Source of the DNA: Nocardioides furvisabuli
GTDB taxonomy: Bacteria; Actinomycetota; Actinomycetes; Propionibacteriales; Nocardioidaceae
Length of the DNA: 64,000 nt
Direction: 5' to 3'
Assembly (NCBI RefSeq): GCF_021083185.1
Contig: NZ_JAIGQB010000001.1
Location: 496,001 to 560,000 of the forward strand
Part shown: positions 45,407 through 55,207 of the stretch, piece by piece
Position numbering within the stretch: the first letter of the stretch is position 1
Layout of the letters: every line of letters starts with the position of its first letter
Notes under the pieces: model-generated
What the model saw: the letters and a program-made list of their open reading frames with translations, nothing else
Told to the model about the DNA's origin: nothing
Databases searched by the model: none
Translations under genes and position numbers: made by a program

Positions 45407-46804
45407 TCAGCTCGGCTTCGGAGCTCCCTTGCGGGCGTAGCGGCGCCAGGTGATGGCCACGCACATCACCGCCCACGCGACGCCGATGGCGTAGAACGTC
45501 GTCGGGCCGAGCGTGGTGACTCCGATCCCGAAGAAGAAGGGGCCGAAGGCCGCGATCGCCGCGGTCCACCCGATGACACCACCGGCCTGTCGCTTCTCGA
45601 AGATCATCGGCATCTGCTTGAAGGTCGAGGCGTTGCCGATGCCGGCGAACAGGAAGATGGCGAGCATCCCCCACAGGAACTGGTCGAAGCCGCGCTCGAG
45701 CGCAGCCGCTGAGCTGGTGTCCGGGGTCAGGGCGGGAAGGGTGAACGCGATCGAGACGATGAGTCCCACGCCCGAGACGAGCGTCCACACCGCGCCTCCC
45801 GTCCGGTCCGTCAACGGCGCGAAGAGAACCCGCGCGCCGGCTCCGACCAGCGGCCCGAGGAAGACGTACTTGACCACGTCGGGGACGGCGTAGCCGTCGA
45901 TGAGCACCTGTGCCTCGGCGCCGGTGCCGGAGACGATGTCGGCGTTGCCGATGCCGTAGAGGTTCGCCATGAGGAGGCCGAACTGCGCGGCCAGGCCGGA
46001 GAACGTGCCGAACGTCATGATGTAGAGCAGCGTCATCAGCCACGTGTCCTTGTTGCCGAAGATGTCGAACTGCTGGCGCACGTTGGCCTTGATCGGAACC
46101 GACTTGAGCATCGTCCAGGCGAGCACCGATGAGAGGACCATCAAGGGGATCCAGATGAACGCGGCGTTCTGGTACCACACGTCCTGAGCCGCAGCGCCCG
46201 GCATCGAGATGGACTGGGTGGTGCCGAAGAAGGCGAGTGCGGAGAAGCCGATGAAGTACGGCGTGAGCAGCTGTACTGCCGAGACGCCGAAGTTGCCGAG
46301 CCCGGCTTGCAGGCCGAGGGCGGTGCCCTGCTTGGACTTCGGGAAGAAGTAGGAGGTGCTGGGCATGAACCCGGAGAACGCGCCACCCCCGATGCCGGCT
46401 AGGAAGGCCAGCACCATCAGCTCCCAGTAGGGCGCCGTCGGCTCCTGGACGCGCACCCCCCAGCCCAGCGTGGAGAAGATCAGCAGCAGCGAAGTGAGGG
46501 TCACCATCTTGCGCGTCCCCATCAGGGGAGGCAGGACCATCCAGACCAGGCGGAAGAGGCCGGCCGACAGCCCGGGCATCGCCGCCATCCAGTAGAGCTG
46601 GTTGGCGCTGAAGCTGTAGCCCAGCGGGTTGAGCTTGGGGATCAGGGCGCTCGGCAGGAACCAGGCGACGAACGCGAGGAACAGTGCGAAGGTGGTCACC
46701 CAGAGCGTCCGCCACGCGAGCGGCTTGTCCCAGGTCTCCTCGTTCTCGGGATCCCAGGACTCCAGCCACTCGCCACCGGACCGGGTCTCTCGGGTGGTGC
46801 TCAC
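45407..46804 (-). CDS. narK: Nitrate/nitrite transporter, NarK2 (E. coli NarK-like) class
   Basis: 465 residues, twelve membrane helices. The start WDPENEETWDKPLAWRTLWV and the motifs GIGGGAFSGFMPSTSYFFPKSKQG (in part) and GLGNFG are those of the NarK/NarU nitrate-nitrite antiporter branch of MFS. It moves nitrate in and nitrite out for the NarGHI reductase. GTG at 46804 overlaps the preceding narK stop by four bases, so the two porters are co-translated. In Paracoccus the two types are one fused protein; here they are separate. Confidence 0.9.
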   Translation of the reverse strand: MSTTRETRSGGEWLESWDPENEETWDKPLAWRTLWVTTFALFLAFVAWFLPSALIPKLNPLGYSFSANQLYWMAAMPGLSAGLFRLVWMVLPPLMGTRKMVTLTSLLLIFSTLGWGVRVQEPTAPYWELMVLAFLAGIGGGAFSGFMPSTSYFFPKSKQGTALGLQAGLGNFGVSAVQLLTPYFIGFSALAFFGTTQSISMPGAAAQDVWYQNAAFIWIPLMVLSSVLAWTMLKSVPIKANVRQQFDIFGNKDTWLMTLLYIMTFGTFSGLAAQFGLLMANLYGIGNADIVSGTGAEAQVLIDGYAVPDVVKYVFLGPLVGAGARVLFAPLTDRTGGAVWTLVSGVGLIVSIAFTLPALTPDTSSAAALERGFDQFLWGMLAIFLFAGIGNASTFKQMPMIFEKRQAGGVIGWTAAIAAFGPFFFGIGVTTLGPTTFYAIGVAWAVMCVAITWRRYARKGAPKPS

Positions 46805-48141
46805 ACCAGTGCCTCCTCGGGCGCTCGGACGACTGGGTTCTCCGAGTGCGGGCTCTCCAGGTGGCGGGCCAGCTCGGGGGACTCCTGGTGCAGCATGTGG
46901 ACGACCGTCCAGTGCATCCACACGGCGCACACCGCCGTGAGCACGAACAGGACGAAGAAGGTGCTGGACGGGAAGCCGGACCAGGACTTGGTGTAGGCGA
47001 ACAACGGCGGGAGAGCGAAGCCCCCCAGCCCGCCCAGCATCCCGACCAGCCCGCCGACGGCGCCGACATTGCGAGGGAAGTACTCCGGGATGTGCTTGAA
47101 GACGGCGGCCTTGCCGATTCCCATCGCGCAGCCCAGCAGGAAGACCAGCACGACGAAGGGCACCAGCCCCAAGGTGTACGCGAGGTGCTGGGTCTGTGAG
47201 CCGTCCGGGTGGCTGATGACGATGTGCCCGTTCGGCATCATCAGCAGCCCGGTCGTGACGAGCATGGCCGCGAAGGTCCAGTAGATGACCCGGCGAGCCC
47301 CGAACCGGTCGGAGAGCGTGCCGCCGAAGGGCCGTAGCAGCGAGGCCGGGAAGATGTAGGTCGCGGTGAGCAGCGCAGCGGTCTGCAGGCTCACGTCGAA
47401 GTTGTCCATGTAGTAGGTCGGCAGCCACGCGGCGAGAGCGACGTACGCGCCGAAGACGGCCACGTAGTAGAGGCTGAAGCGCCACACCCGCACCTGGCTC
47501 AGTGGACGCACCTGCTCGCGCAGCGGCTGGCCCGTGCCGGGGGCACGGTCCTCGCTCGGCGTGCCGAACCACACCAGCGCGGCCATCACGACCAGCAGGA
47601 CGGCGTACACGACAGGCACGAGCCGCCACCCGCCGTCGACGAACCCGAAGTAGGTCGCCCCGGCGGTGCCGGCGATCAGCGGCGGTCCGATGAACTTGGT
47701 GACAGAAGCGCCGACGTTGCCTGCGCCGAAGAGGCCGAGGGCGAATCCCTGGTGCTCGCGCGGCTGCCACGCCGAGTTCCACGCGATGCCGGCGGAGAAG
47801 GCGTTGCCGGCGAAGCCGACGAGGAAGGCGAGCACGAGGAGCGTCGCGTAGGACTCGACGCGGGAGACCAGGAAGGCCGGCACGGCGGTCGCGAGCAGCA
47901 GGGCAGTCAGCACCTTGCGGCCGCCGATCCGGTCCGTGAGCATGCCTGTCGGCAGCCGCCACAGCGACCCGTTCAGCGCCGCCACCGCGACCACCCATGA
48001 CAGCTGCACCTCGGTCAGCCCGAACTCCGTCTGGATCGGTTTGCCGAGGATGCCGAACATCAGCCACACGGCGAACATCAGGGTGAACGCCACCGTGGAC
48101 AGCCACAGCACCCGGCTCCGACCAGTGGTCGTCTCGCTCAT
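46801..48141 (-). CDS. narK: Nitrate transporter, NarK1/NasA-like class
   Basis: 446 residues, twelve membrane helices. The MFS signature VGFAGNAFSAGIAWNSAW with the nitrate-porter motifs GLFGAGNVGASVTKFIGPPL and GMLGGLGGFALPPLF place it in the NarK1 class, thought to be a proton-nitrate symporter able to start uptake before nitrite builds up. First gene of the minus-strand pair, divergent from narG across a 224-base regulatory region. Confidence 0.9.
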   Translation of the reverse strand: MSETTTGRSRVLWLSTVAFTLMFAVWLMFGILGKPIQTEFGLTEVQLSWVVAVAALNGSLWRLPTGMLTDRIGGRKVLTALLLATAVPAFLVSRVESYATLLVLAFLVGFAGNAFSAGIAWNSAWQPREHQGFALGLFGAGNVGASVTKFIGPPLIAGTAGATYFGFVDGGWRLVPVVYAVLLVVMAALVWFGTPSEDRAPGTGQPLREQVRPLSQVRVWRFSLYYVAVFGAYVALAAWLPTYYMDNFDVSLQTAALLTATYIFPASLLRPFGGTLSDRFGARRVIYWTFAAMLVTTGLLMMPNGHIVISHPDGSQTQHLAYTLGLVPFVVLVFLLGCAMGIGKAAVFKHIPEYFPRNVGAVGGLVGMLGGLGGFALPPLFAYTKSWSGFPSSTFFVLFVLTAVCAVWMHWTVVHMLHQESPELARHLESPHSENPVVRAPEEALV

Positions 48142-48217
48142 CTGGGTCCCTTCGGGTCGAGGCGGACGCTGTCCACCATGGCGGAATCTAGGGCGGTCCG
48201 GAACCGTCTCGGGAACT

Positions 48218-48237
48218 GTCGGGACCTAGGTCCCGGG
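48218..48237. promoter_or_regulatory. DosR/DevR-like palindrome 1 between narK and narG
   Basis: The centre GGGACCTAGGTCCC (48221-48234) is a perfect 14-bp palindrome. Against the mycobacterial DosR box TTSGGGACTWWAGTCCCSAA, the 20-base site matches at the S, GGGAC, WW and GTCCC positions. In known DosR/OsdR regulons nitrate reductase or nitrate transport genes are targets. The regulator gene is not in the window. Confidence 0.6.
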
Positions 48238-48242
48238 ACCGC

Positions 48243-48259
48243 AGGACCTAGTTCCCGAC
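48243..48259. promoter_or_regulatory. DosR/DevR-like palindrome 2
   Basis: AGGACCTAGTTCCC (48243-48256) followed by GAC is a second, less perfect copy. The two centres are 22 bases apart, about two helical turns, which suits cooperative binding of a response-regulator dimer pair. Confidence 0.55.
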
Positions 48260-48297
48260 AAGGTCGACAGGGGTGGCTGGAGACCGCTCGCCACGCC

Positions 48298-48303
48298 TAG
48301 GGT
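48298..48303 (+). promoter_or_regulatory. Candidate -10 of narG
   Basis: TAGGGT with no good -35 (GGCTGG at the right distance), as expected of an activator-dependent promoter. A start near 48310 would put the second palindrome at about -60. Confidence 0.45.
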
Positions 48304-48365
48304 CGAGTGGCGGGGGCTGTCCCGCCCTGCGTGCGGAGCAGACCATCGGACCGAAAGGCGTCCAC

Positions 48366-51300
48366 GTGACCGACCTCGAGAATCAGCTGCAGAGGGCCCT
48401 GATCGGTGGGCGCCGATTCTTCACCAAGGCCGAGGTCAGCGACGACCAGCGCACCCTGCACAAGAGGGGCGGGCGCGAGGGTGATGTGTTCTACCGGGAC
48501 CGGTGGAGCCACGACAAGGTGGTCCGCTCGACGCACGGGGTGAACTGCACCGGGTCCTGCTCGTGGAAGGTCTACGTCAAGGACGGCATCATCACGTGGG
48601 AGGCGCAGCAGACCGACTACCCGAGTGCAGGGGCCGACCGTCCTGAGTACGAGCCCCGCGGCTGCCCACGCGGCGCCGCGTTCAGCTGGTACACCTACAG
48701 CCCCACTCGCGTGCGCTACCCCTACGTCCGCGGCGTGCTGCTCGACATGTATCGCGCGGCCAGGCAGCAGCACGGCGACCCGGTCGTGGCGTGGGGCTCG
48801 ATCGTGCAGGACGAGGAGAAGGCGCGGGCGTACAAGAAGGCCCGGGGCAAGGGCGGCCTGGTCCGCGCGTCGTGGGAGGAGGTCGCCGAGATCATCGCCG
48901 CAGCGCACGTCTACACGGTCAAGCGATGGGGGCCCGACCGGATCGCCGGGTTCTCGCCGATCCCCGCCATGTCACCGGTCTCCTACTCCTCGGGCTCGCG
49001 CTTCCTCGAGCTCATCGGCGCCCCGATGCTGTCGTTCTACGACTGGTACGCCGACCTGCCGAATGCCTCGCCCCAGATGTTCGGTGACCAGACCGACGTT
49101 CCGGAGTCGGGCGACTGGTGGGACGCGGGCTACCTGATGATGTGGGGCTCCAACGTCCCGACGACGCGGACGCCGGACGCACACTGGATGACCGAGGCGC
49201 GCTACCGCGGCCAGAAGGTCATCGCCGTCGCGCCCGACTACGCCGAGAGCGTGAAGTTCGCCGACGAGTGGGTCAGCCCGGCGCCGGGCACCGACGGGGC
49301 GCTCGCGATGGGGATGGGGCACGTCATCCTCAAGGAGTTCTTCGTCGACAGCACCACGCCCTTCTTCGCCGACTACACCAAGCAGTTCACCGACCTGCCG
49401 CACCTGGTGTGTCTCGAGCCCTCCCCGGACGGGTCGTACCGTCCCGGCAAGTTCCTCGTCGAGGGCGACCTGGGCGGGACGAGCGAGAACGCCATGTGGA
49501 AGCCCGCGCTCATCGACGCCGGCACCGGAGAGGTGCGGATCCCGCACGGCTCGATCGGGGACCGCTTCGGCGAGGAGGGCGTCGGGAAGTGGAACCTCGA
49601 GCTGGGCGACATCGACCCCGCGCTGACCATGTACCGCGACCACCAGGGCGGCACCCGAGAGGCCGTCGAGGTCGAGCTCCCGCGCTTCGACGCCGCCGAC
49701 GGCAAGGTCGTCCACGAGCGCCGCGGGGTCCCGGTGGCCCGCGTGGGCGAACGCGTCGTCACCACCGTGCTCGACCTCCTGCTCGCGCAGTACGGCGTGG
49801 AACGCGAGGGTCTGCCGGGACAGTGGCCCCGCGCCGATGGCGACGACCCGCACGGCTACGACGACCCGGCCGTGCCGGCCACCCCCGCGTGGCAGGAGCA
49901 GCACACCGGGGTCCCCGCGAGCCAGGTCACGCGGCTCGCGCGGGAGTGGGCGCAGAACGCCATCGACAGCAAGGGGCGGGGGATGATCCTGCTGGGGGCG
50001 GGGGTCAACCACTGGTTCCACTCCGACCAGATCTACCGCGCGATCCTGCTGCTCACCACGATCACCGGCACCCAGGGCCGCAACGGCGGCGGCTGGGCGC
50101 ACTACGTGGGGCAGGAGAAGATCCGCCCGATCATGGGCTTCCAGCACATGGCCTTCGCCCTGGACTGGCACCGACCGCCGCGCCACATGAACCAGACGGC
50201 TTACTGGTACGTGAACACCTCCCAGTACCGCTACGACACGTTCAGCGCCGACGACCTCGATGCCGCGACGGGGATCTTCGCGGGACGGTCGGTGATGGAC
50301 CTGCTGGCCCAGTCGGTGCGACTGGGCTGGTCGCCGTCGTACCCGACGTTCGACCGGAGCAGCCTCCAGCTCGCCGACGACGCGGACGCCGCCGGGATGG
50401 ACGCCCCGGCCTACGTCGCGCAACAGCTGAAGGCCGGCACCCTCCGCTTCGCGGTGGAGGACCCCGAGCACGAGGACAACCATCCGCGGATCCTGTCGCT
50501 GTGGCGCTCGAACCTGCTGGGGTCCTCGGCCAAGGGCAACGAGTACTTCCTGCGCCACCTGCTCGGCACCGATTCGGCGGCGACCGCCGTCGAGGCCCCG
50601 CCCGACCAGCGACCGCGTGACGTCGAGTGGCCCGAGAAGGCCGCTGAGGGCCGCCTCGACCTGCTGTTGACCATCGACTTCCGGATGACCTCCTCGACGA
50701 TCTTCAGCGACGTCGTGCTGCCGGCGGCCACCTGGTACGAGAAGCACGACCTGTCGACCACCGACATGCACCCGTTCGTGCACTCGTTCAACCCCGCGAT
50801 CGCGCCACCGTGGCAGACCAAGTCCGACTGGGACACCTGGAAGGTCATCGCCAAGAAGTTCTCCGAGCTCGCGGTGATCCACCTCGGGACGCGCAAGGAC
50901 GTCGTCGCCAAGCCGCTGTGGCACGACACCCCTGAGGCGATGGCGAGCGAGCACGGGGTGGTGCAGGACTGGAAGACGGGCGAGGTCGACCCGGTCCCGG
51001 GCAAGACGATGCCGGTGATCGCGGTCGCCGAGCGCGACTACACCGCGATCTTCGACAAGATGACCTCGATCGGACCGCTCATGGAGAACGTCGGGATGCT
51101 CACCAAGGGCGTCGCCTACGACGTCAAGCGGGAGATCGACATCCTTCGCACGCGCAACGGCGTCGCTCGGGGTGGCGCCGGCGACGGGCAGCCCAAGGTC
51201 GAGACCGACATCCAGATGGCAGACGCGATCCTCCACCTCGCAGGGGTCTCCAACGGGCACCTGGCGACCCAGGGCTTCCGGTTCCTGGAGAAGCGGACCG

Positions 51301-52067
51301 GCACCGAGCTCGCCGACCTCGCTGCCGAGCACGAGGGCAAGCAGATCACCTTCGCCGACACCCAGGTCGCGCCGGTGCCGGTCATCACCTCGCCGGAGTG
51401 GTCCGGCTCGGAGTCGGGCGGGCGGCGCTACAGCCCCTTCACGATCAACATCGAGCGGAAGAAGCCCTTCCACACGCTGACCGGTCGTCAGCAGTTCTAC
51501 GTCGACCACGACTGGTTCCTGGGGATGGGCGAGATGCTCCCGGTCTACCGGCCGCCGCTCAACATGACGGCGCTGTTCGGCGAGACCCCCATCGGCGAGC
51601 AGAATGAGCTGGGCGTCTCGGTGCGCTACCTGACCCCGCACAACAAGTGGTCCATACACTCCGAATATCAGGACAACCTGTTCATGCTCTCGCTCTCGCG
51701 TGGCGGGCAGTCGGTCTGGATGTCCGACCGGGACGCCGCCAAGGTCGGGATCAAGGACAACGACTGGATCGAGATGGTCAACCGTAACGGCGTCGTCGCG
51801 GCGCGCGCCATCGTGAGCCACCGGATGCCCGAGGGCACCGTCTACATGCATCACGCCCAGGACCGGCTCATCGACGTCCCCCTCACCGAGCGTGACGGCA
51901 AGCGGGGAGGCATCCACAACAGCCTGACGCGCATCCTGATGAAGCCCAACCACATCGTCGGCGGCTATGCCCAGCTGTCCTACTTCTTCAACTACATCGG
52001 CCCGATCGGCAACAACCGTGACGAGGTCACGATGATCCGCAAGCGGACCGCGAAGGTGGAGTACTGA
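48366..52067 (+). CDS. narG: Respiratory nitrate reductase alpha subunit
   Basis: 1233 residues, full NarG length. It carries the bis-MGD molybdenum site that reduces nitrate to nitrite on the cytoplasmic side, plus the FS0 [4Fe-4S] cluster. Seen: THGVNCTGSCSWKVY (His and Cys ligands of FS0), RGCPRGAAFSW, YADLPNASPQMFGDQTDVPE (region of the Mo-ligating Asp), and SSTIFSDVVLPAATWYEKHD. The GTG at 48366 has AAAGG eight bases ahead. No twin-arginine signal is evident, in line with a cytoplasm-facing membrane enzyme. narH follows after one base. Confidence 0.98.
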   Translation: MTDLENQLQRALIGGRRFFTKAEVSDDQRTLHKRGGREGDVFYRDRWSHDKVVRSTHGVNCTGSCSWKVYVKDGIITWEAQQTDYPSAGADRPEYEPRGCPRGAAFSWYTYSPTRVRYPYVRGVLLDMYRAARQQHGDPVVAWGSIVQDEEKARAYKKARGKGGLVRASWEEVAEIIAAAHVYTVKRWGPDRIAGFSPIPAMSPVSYSSGSRFLELIGAPMLSFYDWYADLPNASPQMFGDQTDVPESGDWWDAGYLMMWGSNVPTTRTPDAHWMTEARYRGQKVIAVAPDYAESVKFADEWVSPAPGTDGALAMGMGHVILKEFFVDSTTPFFADYTKQFTDLPHLVCLEPSPDGSYRPGKFLVEGDLGGTSENAMWKPALIDAGTGEVRIPHGSIGDRFGEEGVGKWNLELGDIDPALTMYRDHQGGTREAVEVELPRFDAADGKVVHERRGVPVARVGERVVTTVLDLLLAQYGVEREGLPGQWPRADGDDPHGYDDPAVPATPAWQEQHTGVPASQVTRLAREWAQNAIDSKGRGMILLGAGVNHWFHSDQIYRAILLLTTITGTQGRNGGGWAHYVGQEKIRPIMGFQHMAFALDWHRPPRHMNQTAYWYVNTSQYRYDTFSADDLDAATGIFAGRSVMDLLAQSVRLGWSPSYPTFDRSSLQLADDADAAGMDAPAYVAQQLKAGTLRFAVEDPEHEDNHPRILSLWRSNLLGSSAKGNEYFLRHLLGTDSAATAVEAPPDQRPRDVEWPEKAAEGRLDLLLTIDFRMTSSTIFSDVVLPAATWYEKHDLSTTDMHPFVHSFNPAIAPPWQTKSDWDTWKVIAKKFSELAVIHLGTRKDVVAKPLWHDTPEAMASEHGVVQDWKTGEVDPVPGKTMPVIAVAERDYTAIFDKMTSIGPLMENVGMLTKGVAYDVKREIDILRTRNGVARGGAGDGQPKVETDIQMADAILHLAGVSNGHLATQGFRFLEKRTGTELADLAAEHEGKQITFADTQVAPVPVITSPEWSGSESGGRRYSPFTINIERKKPFHTLTGRQQFYVDHDWFLGMGEMLPVYRPPLNMTALFGETPIGEQNELGVSVRYLTPHNKWSIHSEYQDNLFMLSLSRGGQSVWMSDRDAAKVGIKDNDWIEMVNRNGVVAARAIVSHRMPEGTVYMHHAQDRLIDVPLTERDGKRGGIHNSLTRILMKPNHIVGGYAQLSYFFNYIGPIGNNRDEVTMIRKRTAKVEY

Positions 52068-52068
52068 G

Positions 52069-53733
52069 ATGCGCGTGATGGCCCAGATGGCGATGGTGAT
52101 GAACCTCGACAAGTGCATCGGGTGCCACACCTGCTCGGTGACCTGCAAGCAGGCCTGGACCAACCGGACCGGCATGGAGTACGTCTGGTTCAACAACGTC
52201 GAGACCCGGCCCGGACTGGGCTACCCCCGGACGTACGAGGACCAGGACGAGTGGCAGGGCGGGTGGGTCCGCAAGCTCAACGGCCGCCTCGACCTCCGCG
52301 CGGGTGGTCGGTGGAAGAAGCTGTTCACCATCTTCTCCAACCCCAAGCTGCCCTCGATCGAGGACTACTACGAGCCCTGGACCTATGACTACGAGACGCT
52401 CCTCAGCTCGCCGCAGACCGACACGTTCCCGGTGGCCCGGCCCAAGAGCCTGATCTCCGGCAAGAACATGTCCGTCGAGTGGTCGGCCAACTGGGACGAC
52501 GACCTCGGCGGCTCGCAGGAGCACGCGGCACGCGACGTGATGCTCAAGGGCATCGAGGACAAGGTCAAGCTCGAGTTCGAGGAGACCTTCATGTTCTACC
52601 TGCCGCGCATCTGTGAGCACTGCCTGAATCCCTCCTGCGCCGCGTCGTGCCCCAGCGGCGCGATCTACAAGCGCGAGGAGGACGGCATCGTCCTGGTCGA
52701 CCAGGACCGTTGCCGCGGCTGGCGGATGTGCGTCTCGGGCTGCCCGTACAAGAAGGTCTACTTCAACCACAAGACCGGCAAGGCCGAGAAGTGCACGTTC
52801 TGCTACCCGCGCATCGAGGTCGGGATCCCGACCGTGTGCTCGGAGACCTGTGTGGGTCGGCTGCGCTACATCGGGCTCATGCTCTACGACGCCGACGCAG
52901 TTCTCGAGGCTGCCGCGGTCGAGGACGAGCACGCCCTCTACGAGGCGCAGCGCGCGGTCTTCCTCGACCCCCGGGACCCCGAGGTCGAGCGATCGGCCCT
53001 CGCCGCGGGCATCGAGGCGGACTGGATCGAGGCGGCGAAGAAGTCGCCGGTGCTGCGTCTGATCACCGACTACAAGGTCGCCCTGCCCCTGCACCCGGAG
53101 TACCGCACGATGCCGATGGTCTGGTACATCCCGCCGTTGTCGCCCGTGGTGGACGTGGTCAGGGAGACCGGTGTGGACGCGGAGGACCGGAGCAACCTGT
53201 TCGCCGCGATCGACACCCTGCGGATCCCCGTCGAGTACCTCGCCAACCTCTTCACGGCGGGCGACGTCGAGCCCGTGACCGGGGTGCTCAAGAAGCTCGC
53301 TGCGATGCGGTCCTACATGCGCGACATCAACCTGGGGCGTGAGCCCGACGCGTCCATCCCCGCCGCCGTCGGCATGACCGAGGAGGAGATGTACGAGATG
53401 TTCCGCCTGCTGGCGATCGCCAAGTACGCCGACCGCTACGTCATCCCTCCGGCCCACGCGGAGCAGGCCCACGCGCTCGAGGAGCTGGCCACCGATTGCT
53501 CGGTCGACTTCGACGCTGCCGGCTCGTACTACGACCAGGCGCTGCTGGGCGAGGGTGCGGGCTACCCGACGCCGGTCGCGGTGGAGAACTTCCGGATGCT
53601 CCAGGACCGGCAGACTGCTGACACGGTCGCCTCGCCGGGCGACAAGTCGTCGCGGGTGAACCTCCTCAACTGGGACGGCAAGGGGACACCCGAGGGGTTG
53701 TTCCCCTCACGTGAGGACGGAGGCGATCGATGA
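52069..53733 (+). CDS. narH: Respiratory nitrate reductase beta subunit
   Basis: 554 residues. An iron-sulfur electron-transfer subunit between NarI and NarG. Four Cys groups are present: CIGCHTCSVTCKQAW, CEHCLNPSCAASCPSGA, CRGWRMCVSGCPYKK and CTFCYPRIEVGIPTVCSETC. The Trp in CRGWRMC is the known substitution that makes one cluster [3Fe-4S]. The stop overlaps narJ by four bases. Confidence 0.98.
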   Translation: MRVMAQMAMVMNLDKCIGCHTCSVTCKQAWTNRTGMEYVWFNNVETRPGLGYPRTYEDQDEWQGGWVRKLNGRLDLRAGGRWKKLFTIFSNPKLPSIEDYYEPWTYDYETLLSSPQTDTFPVARPKSLISGKNMSVEWSANWDDDLGGSQEHAARDVMLKGIEDKVKLEFEETFMFYLPRICEHCLNPSCAASCPSGAIYKREEDGIVLVDQDRCRGWRMCVSGCPYKKVYFNHKTGKAEKCTFCYPRIEVGIPTVCSETCVGRLRYIGLMLYDADAVLEAAAVEDEHALYEAQRAVFLDPRDPEVERSALAAGIEADWIEAAKKSPVLRLITDYKVALPLHPEYRTMPMVWYIPPLSPVVDVVRETGVDAEDRSNLFAAIDTLRIPVEYLANLFTAGDVEPVTGVLKKLAAMRSYMRDINLGREPDASIPAAVGMTEEEMYEMFRLLAIAKYADRYVIPPAHAEQAHALEELATDCSVDFDAAGSYYDQALLGEGAGYPTPVAVENFRMLQDRQTADTVASPGDKSSRVNLLNWDGKGTPEGLFPSREDGGDR

Positions 53734-54434
53734 TGTTCCGGCGCAGGAGCACCCATGGTCGCCGCGAGGACGCGGCGAGGACCTGGGCCGTCTGCTCGGT
53801 CCTGCTCGACTACCCGACCGAGGAGCTGGTCTCCTCCCTCGACGAGCTCGAGGCACTGGTCGCCGACGACCCTCACCTCGTCCCGCTCATCGATCACGTG
53901 CGGGGGCGGACCCTCGCCGAGCTGCAGCAGGACTACGTCGCCACCTTCGACCACACCCGCAAGTGCGCGCTCTACCTCACCTACTTCGCCTACGGCGACA
54001 CGCGCAGGCGGGGCGCGGCGCTCGTGGCCTTCAAGGAGGCCTACCGTCGCGGGGGCGTCGAGTGGTCCGAGGAGCATGGCGAGCTGCCCGACCACCTGTG
54101 CGCCGTGCTCCAGTTCGGCGCCACCGTCGACGTGGCAATCGCGCGCCAATTGCTGGAGGACCACCGGGCGGGGGTGGAGATGCTGCGCATCGCACTCGCC
54201 GGCTGGCGCAACGACGACGGCTCGGTGGGCTCGCCGTGGGCGGGTGCCCTGGCGGCCGTCTCGGGAACCCTGCGCGAGCTGGCCGGCGACGAGGCCGAGG
54301 CCGTGCGCCGTCTCGTCGAGCAGGGCCCCCCGGCCGAGGAGGTCGGACTGTCCGGCTACGGCGCGGACCCGGCCCTGTCCACCGGCCCGGCTCTGATCTC
54401 CACCGCGACGATCCCCGTAGGAGCCCCCCGATGA
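53730..54434 (+). CDS. narJ: Nitrate reductase assembly chaperone (delta subunit)
   Basis: 234 residues. A dedicated cytoplasmic chaperone that helps molybdenum-cofactor insertion into NarG and membrane docking. The core VCSVLLDYPTEELVSSL and DHTRKCALYLTYFAYGDTRRRG match the TorD/NarJ family. It overlaps narH and narI by four bases each. Confidence 0.95.
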   Translation: MMFRRRSTHGRREDAARTWAVCSVLLDYPTEELVSSLDELEALVADDPHLVPLIDHVRGRTLAELQQDYVATFDHTRKCALYLTYFAYGDTRRRGAALVAFKEAYRRGGVEWSEEHGELPDHLCAVLQFGATVDVAIARQLLEDHRAGVEMLRIALAGWRNDDGSVGSPWAGALAAVSGTLRELAGDEAEAVRRLVEQGPPAEEVGLSGYGADPALSTGPALISTATIPVGAPR

Positions 54435-55159
54435 CCGTGTTCCTGTGGGTGATCCTCCCCTACCTGTGCCTCGCGGTGTTCGCGGTCGGCCACGTCTGGC
54501 GCTACCGCTACGACAAGTTCGGCTGGACCACGCGGTCCTCCCAGCTCTACGAGGACCGGCTCCTGCGGTTGGGCTCGCCGCTGTTCCACTTCGGGATGCT
54601 CGGCGTGGTCGGTGGCCACGTCATCGGGCTGCTCATCCCCCGGTCGTGGACCGAGGCAGTAGGGATCGACGACCACCTCTACCACTACGCCGCCGTCGGC
54701 GGCGGGCTCGTCGCCGGCTTCATGGCGCTCGTGGGCATGGTGATCCTGATCTACCGCCGCCGCACCGTCGGGCCGGTGTTCTCCGCGACCACCGTGATGG
54801 ACAAGGTGATGTACGCCTTTCTCGCCGCCGCCATCGTGCTGGGGATGTGGAACACGATCGCCGGGTCGATCTTCAGCCTCGGAGGGGAGTACAACTACCG
54901 CGAGGGCGTCTCGGTCTGGTACCGCTCCTTCCTTGCGTTCCAGCCGGACGCCGAGCTGATGGCGGCGGCCCCGATCGGGTTCCAGCTGCACGCCCTGGTG
55001 GCCTTCGGCCTGTTCGCGCTGTGGCCCTTCACCCGGCTCGTGCACGTGTTCAGCGCGCCGCTGGGCTACGTCACCAGGCCCTACATCGTCTATCGCTCCC
55101 GCGACGACCGGCCGCTGGGCAACGCCGCCACCCGCCGCGGCTGGGACCGGGTTGGCTGA
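54431..55159 (+). CDS. narI: Respiratory nitrate reductase gamma subunit (cytochrome b)
   Basis: 242 residues, five membrane helices. The diheme membrane subunit that takes electrons from menaquinol. Conserved His residues lie in SPLFHFGMLGVVGGHVIGL and in FQLHALVAFGLFALWPFTRLVHVFS, giving the four heme ligands. Last subunit gene of the operon. Confidence 0.97.
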   Translation: MTVFLWVILPYLCLAVFAVGHVWRYRYDKFGWTTRSSQLYEDRLLRLGSPLFHFGMLGVVGGHVIGLLIPRSWTEAVGIDDHLYHYAAVGGGLVAGFMALVGMVILIYRRRTVGPVFSATTVMDKVMYAFLAAAIVLGMWNTIAGSIFSLGGEYNYREGVSVWYRSFLAFQPDAELMAAAPIGFQLHALVAFGLFALWPFTRLVHVFSAPLGYVTRPYIVYRSRDDRPLGNAATRRGWDRVG

Positions 55160-55207
55160 CGGACCGCACCACCCATGTCCACCTGCGCCACCCACGGAGG
55201 AGCGACC

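Noticed and set aside
48972..52196. A 3.2-kb minus-strand open frame opposite narG
   Set aside because: Same GC artefact; narG is unmistakable on the plus strand.
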